From Cymodocea nodosa (Eukaryota; Streptophyta; Magnoliopsida; Alismatales; Cymodoceaceae): a DNA stretch of 64,000 nucleotides. The notes beneath the pieces were generated by a model. The model was not told where the DNA came from, searched no databases, and saw only the letters and a program-made list of their open reading frames with translations. Where the stretch lies: contig CM072337.1 of NCBI GenBank assembly GCA_036874045.1, positions 7,130,001 through 7,194,000 of the forward strand, written 5' to 3'. Within the stretch, counting starts at the first letter, position 1, and each line of letters begins with the position of its first letter. The translations under genes and the position numbers were made by a program. Shown here one piece after another: positions 57,707 to 64,000 of the stretch.

Positions 57707-59624
57707 TGTTAGGATTGATAGGCTCACCAAAGGGGGGGTGAATGGTGAAAGTGTGTAGTTTTTAAAATTCTTTTGATGTTGAATCAAATGATTCAACAGA
57801 AATGTAATGAAATGAAACTAAGAGAATGCAAATCAGTAGAGACAAGAAACACACAGCAAATTTTAGGTGGTTCACCAACTTGGCTAGTCCACCCCCAAGA
57901 TTCACTTGGGCTTCACTAAGTGTTTCAACACTTACACACTTGCTTTCAGGTCAAAGCAAGAACCAACTACATAGAGGTTTTCAAGTATAAACTTCAGTAA
58001 ACCAACCTCTAGAGTTTTCGGGTCGAAACTCAAACCAACACTGTATGTAGCTTTTAGGTTGAAGCCACGAACCAACAACTTTAATCCTTCAATCAGAGTT
58101 TTGGCGCATAGAGCTTTTTCTGTAGTAGATCTTTTGAATATTCTTCACTGTCTACAGACTTGAGTGTAAATGGAATTTGGAGTGTAGCTCTTCGTATCTC
58201 CGTTGTCTGTATTTTGTATATATACCTGATATGTACAACGATCATATTTTCCTCCAACGGATGTATTCTATTGTACTTGATTAGCCTCAAGTCCCAATAC
58301 GGTAAGTGACTGTTCAGAAAATCGTTTCAAGATATCTTACTGATTTTCCTATCCTTTCGGATAGTTAGCTATGCAACTCTCTGAAGAGTATCTGTAACTC
58401 ACCGAAAGATCACTTAACCTTTACTGCCAGGTAGGATTCCAGAATATTTAAATGTGAGCTGTCATCCAATCGGATACTTATAACTGTAACTCACCGAATA
58501 GTTATATACTTGTCGGATAGTTTGTCTCTGTCAACTTTCTGATTGCTTTAATTTAACACGTGCATAAAGGGCTGACTTAAGTTTCGGAAGGTTATCCCTA
58601 TAACTCACCGAAATGCTTTAGGATTTCGGATAGTTATTTTTCTAACTCTCCGAAAACTTATTTGAGCCACTCTCTGGAATTCTACACGTGGGAAATTCAA
58701 TGACTTAAGTTTCAGATGGTTAAACTGTAACTCACCGAAACTCTTTTGAAATTTCGGATAGTTATCTTTCTAACTCTCCGAAAACCCATTTGAGTATCTG
58801 TCTAGAATTCTGCACGTGAGAAATTCATTGAGTTAAGTTTCAGATAGTTAAATTGTAACTCACCGAAACTCTCTTGAAATTTCAGATAGTTATCTTTCTA
58901 ACTCTCCGAAAACTTAAATGATCTTCCTTCTAGAATTCTGCACGTGGCAATTTCAATAACTTAAGTTTCAGATAGTTAAACTATAACTTACTGAAACTCT
59001 CTTTGAAATTTCGGATAGTTATCTAACTCTCTGATTTTCCCTTTTAAGCTTTCAACTACCGGCTTCTCCATTTTGCACATGCATAATAAAATGATTTAAG
59101 TTCTGAAAAGTTATGCCTGTAACTTACCAAAAAACTCAAATAGTTATCTAACTCTCTAAAAAGAAAACTCGGATAGTTATCTAACTCTCCGACAAGTCCT
59201 TTAAACTTCTGTTCTGTATTTCTGCACGTGGTTTATTGAATGACTTAACTTTCAGATAGTTATACCTGTAACTCTCCGAAAAGTCCTTTAAGCTTCCGAA
59301 TAGTTAACTCCTTAACTATCCGATCATTCAATCTCCTTAACTGTCTAATTAAATAACTCTCCGAAGGCTTTGTAAAATTCGGATAGTTATCCTTCTAACT
59401 GTCTGATAGTCTTGCTGTTTTTTTACTCTTCGGATACTTGAACCTATAACTGTCCGATTTTGCTATATCTTAAAAGTATTATCATCTAGAACCTTCTCGA
59501 TCTGTTCATTTGCTTGGAATTTGTTCTAACAGCCTTCTAATCTAATGTAGTACAGACTTAATTGTGAAATACAATATATTTCCTCACATAGGTTTTGCAT
59601 TATCAAAATACTCGGGTTCTAACA
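57707..59624 (-). repeat. Right (5') LTR of Copia F (1.92 kb)
   Basis: Plus-strand ends are TGTTAGGATTG and TTCTAACA. The hairpin array is at about 57892-58066 and the U3 motif array at 58330-59420. It pairs with 41423-42959 plus 52294-52646. Confidence 0.93.
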
Positions 59625-59681
59625 ATATCCTTATTCTATTAAAAAGTAGATAACCTTTCATACCATGATCTAGGTGCTTGC

Positions 59682-61410
59682 TGTTAGTTCATTTATTTTA
59701 TCAGTTAATTTTGATGATGAAAAACGTGTGGTTTAATTATTTGTGCCATGTGCTAGATGTCCTTTTACTCAAATGAATTTTGGCTAACTGCTTTGTTCTC
59801 AAAATCTTTTAAATTAGATTTCGGTAGGTTATTTTGTCTATAGTGTTTTTATCGAAGAGTTATTTTATAAGTCACTGAATAGAATAGGACAAATCGGATG
59901 GTTAAGTCTCTCTCTTGGCTTTTCGGACAATTATATCAATAACTATCTGGAAAGTATTTATCTTCGGTAAGTTAAGTCTTTTTATGTCTAGATATGATTT
60001 TTTATGGTAAGTCTCCAAAATCCCTTTGGTTTCGAATAGTTAATGTTTTTATTCCAGAGAGTTAGTTGTTTCTTTGTTTTTAATATATTTTCGGTTACTT
60101 TCTTTTGAAGGACATGTGTTAGTCTCTCATCGCTTGACTTAAGTGACTTTTTGGAAGGTTACAATGTAACTATCTGAAAAACTCTTAAGAATCGGAGAGT
60201 TATCTTCAGTAAGTATCTTAAAACTGTTTTAAGCTTCGGATGGTTAAGTTTTCTTTTATTTTTTGACTTAAGTGACTTTTCGAAAGGTTACCTGTGTAAC
60301 TATCCGAAATGACTTAAGAATTGGAGAGTTATCTTTTTAAGTATCCGAAACATGTCCACTCTATCAGATAGTTTATTTCTTAATATTTTATAATGTAGTT
60401 TTGAAGGACACATGTTTCATTTTTAATACATGACTTAAGTGGTCTTTTGGTAAGTTAATTCTAACTATCCGAAATGATTTTGAGTTTTGGCAGGTTATCT
60501 ATTTAAGTCTTCGATTTTCTAAAAGCCTTCAAAGATTTTATTTTTACAAAAACTGCTAGTATTAATTGACTAATCTTTGTGGCAAGATATCTTTTGATTG
60601 TAGATCTCAACTTTATTATGATTGAAGGTTGCCGGAAATGAATTCCTGCATAAGGCATCTAACCAATTCAGAATTCTTTCCACTTATGCAAATCTCGAAG
60701 GAAAAGTAAAAAGGATTTTTGTAGAAAACAAAAAGTGACACAGAATTTTTCAACACTCGACAAGAGAATTTGTCTATTCAATAATTTTACAAACACCTTG
60801 AAGATTCATCTGCAACAAAGTCTAGAAGATCATCAGCTATAGATTCATCAAGAAATCTCCTTAGAGCTTCTGTGTCAACTGTTCATAGGAGTTGATTTAG
60901 TGTTGTGTGTCATTTTCATTTTGAGTCAATGACTCTTGTTTTAAATTGTATTCTCATTTACTTGAAAACCTTAACTCACAAGGGTGTTGTGAGTATACCT
61001 TCACAAGGTCGGGGCCTTGGTGAAGAGAGTGAAGTGTGGTACTTCACTTGCTCAAGATTGGGGTCTTGAGTACACAAAGTTGGTGCTTTGTGTGAGGTTT
61101 TTGTTCAGCCTGTAAAAACATCTGTAAGGTTGTTGCTTAGCCTGCAAAAGCAACTTATTTAAGGTTTGTGTTGAGCCTTAAAAGCACTTAGTGGAATTCT
61201 CAAGGTTGTGGCCTTGAGGAGTGGACTACCTAGTTTGGGGAACCACTATAAATCTCTTATGTTCTTTACTTTCTACACTACTAGTTTTTAATTCTAAAAT
61301 CAATTAATCAGGGTTCATTAGTGTCAACAGCTTCTGAAATTTTTCAAAGCAAAATAAACTTTATTAGGACACTATTCACCCCCCCTCTAGTGTGTCATTC
61401 GATCCTTTCA
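59682..61410 (+). repeat. 5' LTR of Copia G (1.73 kb)
   Basis: Starts TGTTAGTTCATT and ends GATCCTTTCA. The U3 half (59810-60530) has TTCGGATGGTTAAG / TAACTATCCGAAAT motif pairs. The PBS-proximal part has an array of short hairpins (60974-61218). The end CACCCCCCCTCTAG...GATCC resembles the ends of the other Copia LTRs here. Confidence 0.9.
60974..61218 (+). repeat. Array of short hairpins in the Copia G LTR
   Basis: Seven or eight different inverted repeats follow one another: ACTCACAA/TTGTGAGT, CTTCACAAGG/CCTTGGTGAAG, AGTGAAGT/ACTTCACT, CTCAAGA/TCTTGAG, ACACAAAG/CTTTGTGT, GTTGCTT/AAGCAAC and CTCAAGG/CCTTGAG. Stems are 7-10 bp, and most loops are 5-6 nt and G/T-rich (TTGGGG, TTGGTG, TTGTGG). 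Confidence 0.8.
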
Positions 61411-61412
61411 AG

Positions 61413-61424
61413 TGGTATCAGAGC
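61413..61424 (+). other. Primer-binding site of Copia G
   Basis: TGGTATCAGAGC lies two bases after the LTR end, the standard Met-tRNA type. Confidence 0.9.
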
Positions 61425-61463
61425 TTGATTATCTCTGTAATAGATTTAATCAATCTGAGATCA

Positions 61464-62500
61464 ATGCCAAAGGGTCAGCATGTACACCGACTTCCACTAT
61501 TTAATGGCAATAACTATGTTTTTAGAAAAATAAAATGACTAACTTTTTGAAATCCATGGATGTGAAGGTATGGAGAACAGTGGTTCATGGTATACAGCTT
61601 CCAAATGTTCCTGAAGACATGTGGAATGATGAAGATGAGAAGAAAATTCAAATGGATCCAAGAGGAATGAATGCACTAACTTGTGCAATCACTGTTGATA
61701 TATACAACAAGATTTCTGCCTGTTCTACTGCACATGAAGCTTAGCGTGCATTAGAAATTACTTATGAGGGAACAAATGAAGTAAAGGATACAAAAATCAG
61801 TATCCTACTAAGGAAATATGAAATGTTTAAAATGAAAGAGAATGAGAGTATCACTGATCTCATATCTCGTTTCATTGAGATCATAAATGGACTAAAGAAT
61901 CTCGGGAAAGAATTTCCCATGAAAGAACAAGTTATCAAAGTCTTGAGAAGCCTAAATAAAGATTGGAAAGCTAAGGCTACTTCCCTACAAGATTCAAAGG
62001 ATATGAGGACTTTTACTCTTGAAGATCTTACTAGCAATCTGTTAGCCTATGAGACTCAACTGAAAGATTGGAAAGAAGAGGAAGGAGAATCCTCAACGAA
62101 AGTTGAAAAGAAAAAGGAGTTGGCACTGAAAGCTCAACAACCATCTAAGGAGTCTGTTAATGAGTTTCTAGAAGAATTGGCCTGTGTTATCAGAAAATAT
62201 AGAAAATTCTGGAAGAAAGGAAAAAGTCATGATAAAGGGAAGTAATCTGCTACAAAATGCTTCAACTGCAACAGATATGGGCATTTTCAGAGCCAATGCA
62301 CATATCAAAAGAAGGATGAAAGAAAGAATTTTGACAAGAAGAAATCTCATGGAAAATAGAAATTTCATCAGAGAAGATTTAATCAAGGAAAGAAGAAAGC
62401 ATTCCAAGTTACTTGGGATGATTCTATAGAATCTGAAGCATCTGAGGGTACTAGTACTAATGGTACACAAACTGAGTCCAAGTCCGAAGAGCTAGTCAAT
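61464..62500 (+). pseudogene. Copia G gag (fossil)
   Basis: It starts MPKGQHVHRLPLFNG at 61464, about 50 bp after the LTR. The UBN2-type domain is at 61535-62245: MDPRGMNALTCAITVD, YNKISACSTAHEA, YEMFKMKENESITDLISRF, LGKEFPMKEQ, VLRSLNKDWKAKATSLQDS. A CCHC knuckle, CFNCNRYGHFQSQC, is encoded at about 62259-62300, then a basic Lys-rich and an acidic/serine linker. A few breaks. Confidence 0.87.
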
Positions 62501-62509
62501 GTCTACTTT

Positions 62510-63941
62510 ATGGCTAACACTAATGAGGTCAAAACTAAAAGATCACGATGGGTGATGGACAGTGGTGCTTCAAAGCATATGACTGGAGATAAATCTGTCC
62601 TAAAAGACCTGAAGATGATGAATGGAGGAAATGTCAGATTTGGTAATGATCAGAAAGGTAAGATTATTGGTATCAGATCTGTTTATGTAAATGATAAAAT
62701 GGTTATAGATAATGTCTTACTAGTTGAAAATTTAGAACATAATTTAATTAGTATTACTCAGTTAGAAGATAAAGGTTATATGGTTTTTTTTTAAATCTAA
62801 GAAATGCCTTGTTATTGATGAAAACTCTAATGAAGTTAAATTTACTACTCATAGAAGAAATGATGTATGCTTTCTAAATTTACCTAATGATGTTTCTTCA
62901 ACTGATTCCTATTTAATTGCAAGTAATTTAGACAATGCATGGTTATGGCATCGTAGACTAGGTCATATTCATATGAAGCAGCTAGATAAGTTAGCTAAGA
63001 AGAACCTAGTAGATGGTTTACCAAATTTGAAATTTAAAAAGGATAAAATTTGTGATGCATGTGAATTGGGAAAATAGAAGAAGAGTTCTTTTAAATTAGG
63101 AAAGCAAATTATATTAAGAAGAATTTTGGAATTAATTCACATAGATTTATTTGGCCCTACTAGAATAGAAAGTTTAGGTGGTAAGAGATATGTATTTGTT
63201 CTAGTTGATGATTTTTCAAGATATACTTGGGTAATATTTCTTAGACATAAGAGTGAAGTATTTGAGGAGTTTAAAATGTTTCTGAATTTGGTTCAAAATG
63301 AAAAGCAATTGAAAGTTCAAAAAATTAAGAGTGATCATGGAGGTGAATTTGAAAATGAAAATATTGAAAAACTTTGCCAAGATCTAAGAATAGAACATAG
63401 ATTTGCCTTTCCTAGAGCCCCTTCTTAGAATGGAGTTGTAAAGAGAAAGAATAGATCTCTTCAAGAAATGGCTAGAACTATACTGAATGAAAACAATGTT
63501 GCTTATTATTTTTGGGGTGAGGTAGTTAGTACTGCATGTTATATTTTAAATAGAGTAATCGTAAGAAGAGATTTGAATAAGACTCCTTTTGAATTATGGA
63601 TGGGAAGAATTCCTAAAGTTCACTATTTTAAAGCTTTTGGATCTAAATGTTTTATTCTGAATACAAAGAAGAATAAAGATAAATTTGAAGCAAAATCTGA
63701 TGAAGGAATATTTTTGGGATATTCTTCTAGAAGTAAAGCATATAGAATTTATAACAAAATTTCTTTGGCTGTGGAAGAATCTATGCATGTAAATTTTGAT
63801 GAAGAGCCAAGTAATGTTTCAAAAGAAATTATTGATACTTTAGATTATGATTGTGATAAACCAAATATTGGGGAATCTAGTACCATGGGTCAAGAAAGAA
63901 ATGATAATCCTTTGACTCAAATTTTTGCCTCAACACCCTAA
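62510..63941 (+). pseudogene. Copia G protease, pre-integrase and integrase (fossil)
   Basis: Protease signature VMDSGASKHMTGDKS, then VRFGNDQKGKIIGI and VLLVENLEHNLISI. The pre-integrase WLWHRRLGHIHMKQL lies near 62940-62990 with CDACELGK downstream. The integrase core is at 63126-63428 (LIHIDLFGPTRIESLGG, FVLVDDFSRYTWVIF, SDHGGEFENENIE). The C-terminal part is at 63468-63941 (MARTILNENNV, FKAFGSKCFILN, GYSSRSKAYRIY). Standard Ty1/Copia order; a few breaks. Confidence 0.88.
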
Positions 63942-64000
63942 GGAGTTTATTATTGGTGATATTTCTAAAGGTGTGCAAACAAGATCTAGGATTAATGTTT

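Larger units (their letters stand above)
41423..59624 (-). mobile_element. Copia F (SIRE-like), complete ends, with Gypsy 2 inside its left LTR
   Basis: Minus-strand Copia element. Left (3') LTR 41423-42959 plus 52299-52646, internal region 52647-57706, right (5') LTR 57707-59624. A perfect target duplication, ATATC, is present (41418-41422 and 59625-59629). Gag, protease, integrase, RT and RNase H are all present in order. The first 90 bp of the two LTRs differ at three sites, all transitions, suggesting an insertion about one to a few million years ago under usual plant rates. The internal region looks whole in layout but broken perhaps ten times. No extra ORF is found after RNase H. Confidence 0.92.
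34450..59681 (-). mobile_element. Copia D1, split by Copia F, with an extra ORF after pol
   Basis: D1 sequence is 34450-41422 and 59625-59681. It is a minus-strand Copia element with 3' LTR 34450-35988, purine tract, extra ORF (36540-38860), a noncoding block (38861-40380), RNase H and RT (40398-41422). It resumes after Copia F and is then entered by Copia G at 59682. F's target duplication ATATC proves that the two pieces belong together. Fossil with several breaks. SIRE-like by purine tract and LTR length. Confidence 0.88.
59682..64000 (+). mobile_element. Copia G, 5' part, runs off the window
   Basis: Plus-strand Copia element inserted in the RT of Copia D1. It has LTR 59682-61410, a primer site, gag (61464-62500), protease and pre-integrase (62510-63100), and integrase (63100-63941 and on). 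The 3' part lies beyond 64000. The frame is broken in a few places. SIRE-like by gag type, primer site and LTR length. Confidence 0.9.

Noticed and set aside
61413-61424. tRNA gene fragments at primer sites
   Set aside because: Only the short complement of a tRNA 3' end is present, as expected for retroelement priming.

Overview
The window is AT-rich nuclear DNA from a flowering plant, probably a eudicot with a large, repeat-filled genome. I see no ordinary single-copy host locus. Nearly every base belongs to LTR retrotransposons inserted into one another. The only recognisable host-type protein gene is an intronless F-box gene carried inside a Gypsy element. A 5S rRNA-derived stretch lies in the leader of one Copia element. 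The species cannot be named from the sequence.

Layout, left to right. Copia A (minus strand) fills 1-6949. Its 5' LTR is split by a solo Copia LTR (5373-6588), and its leader holds the 5S-like sequence. Next come an LTR end (6950-7230), a gag fragment (7231-8486), the 5' part of plus-strand Copia C (8487-10756) and most of minus-strand Copia B (10757-15597). Copia B's LTR faces an inverted partial LTR of the same family (15599-16340), followed by a 33-bp minisatellite and a Gypsy-like remnant (16600-17684). From 17685 to 24107 there is a four-level nest: a Copia LTR contains a plus-strand Gypsy LTR, which contains a minus-strand Gypsy LTR, which contains a solo Copia LTR. Two of these insertions keep perfect 5-bp target duplications.

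The bodies of Copia D2 and Copia E follow (24108-27511), then Gypsy 1 (27512-34296), which has an Athila/Tat-like gag and an extra ORF in its leader. Copia D1 begins at 34450 and also carries the extra ORF, after pol. It is interrupted by Copia F (41423-59624, ATATC on both sides), and F's left LTR is in turn interrupted by Gypsy 2 (42960-52293). Copia G (plus strand) starts at 59682, again inside D1, and runs off the window.

The Copia elements resemble the SIRE/Maximus lineage: LTRs of 1.2-1.9 kb, a Met-tRNA-type primer site, a UBN2-type gag with a CCHC knuckle, and a purine tract reading AAAAAGGGGGAGAT or a close variant. The Gypsy elements have about 1.95-kb LTRs, a primer site containing GGCGCCGTTGCTGG and an Athila/Tat-like gag. 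In Gypsy 2 I find gag but no pol, so it looks non-autonomous. All the elements are treated here as fossils. Most are broken several times. F and Gypsy 2 are youngest: their paired LTRs differ by roughly 3-5% in the stretches compared by eye.

The most notable points are the F-box gene inside a gag-only Gypsy element, an extra ORF and a noncoding block shared between Copia and Gypsy elements, short hairpin arrays at the same LTR position in different Copia families, a repeated inverted motif in the U3 of both superfamilies, and the 5S-like leader.
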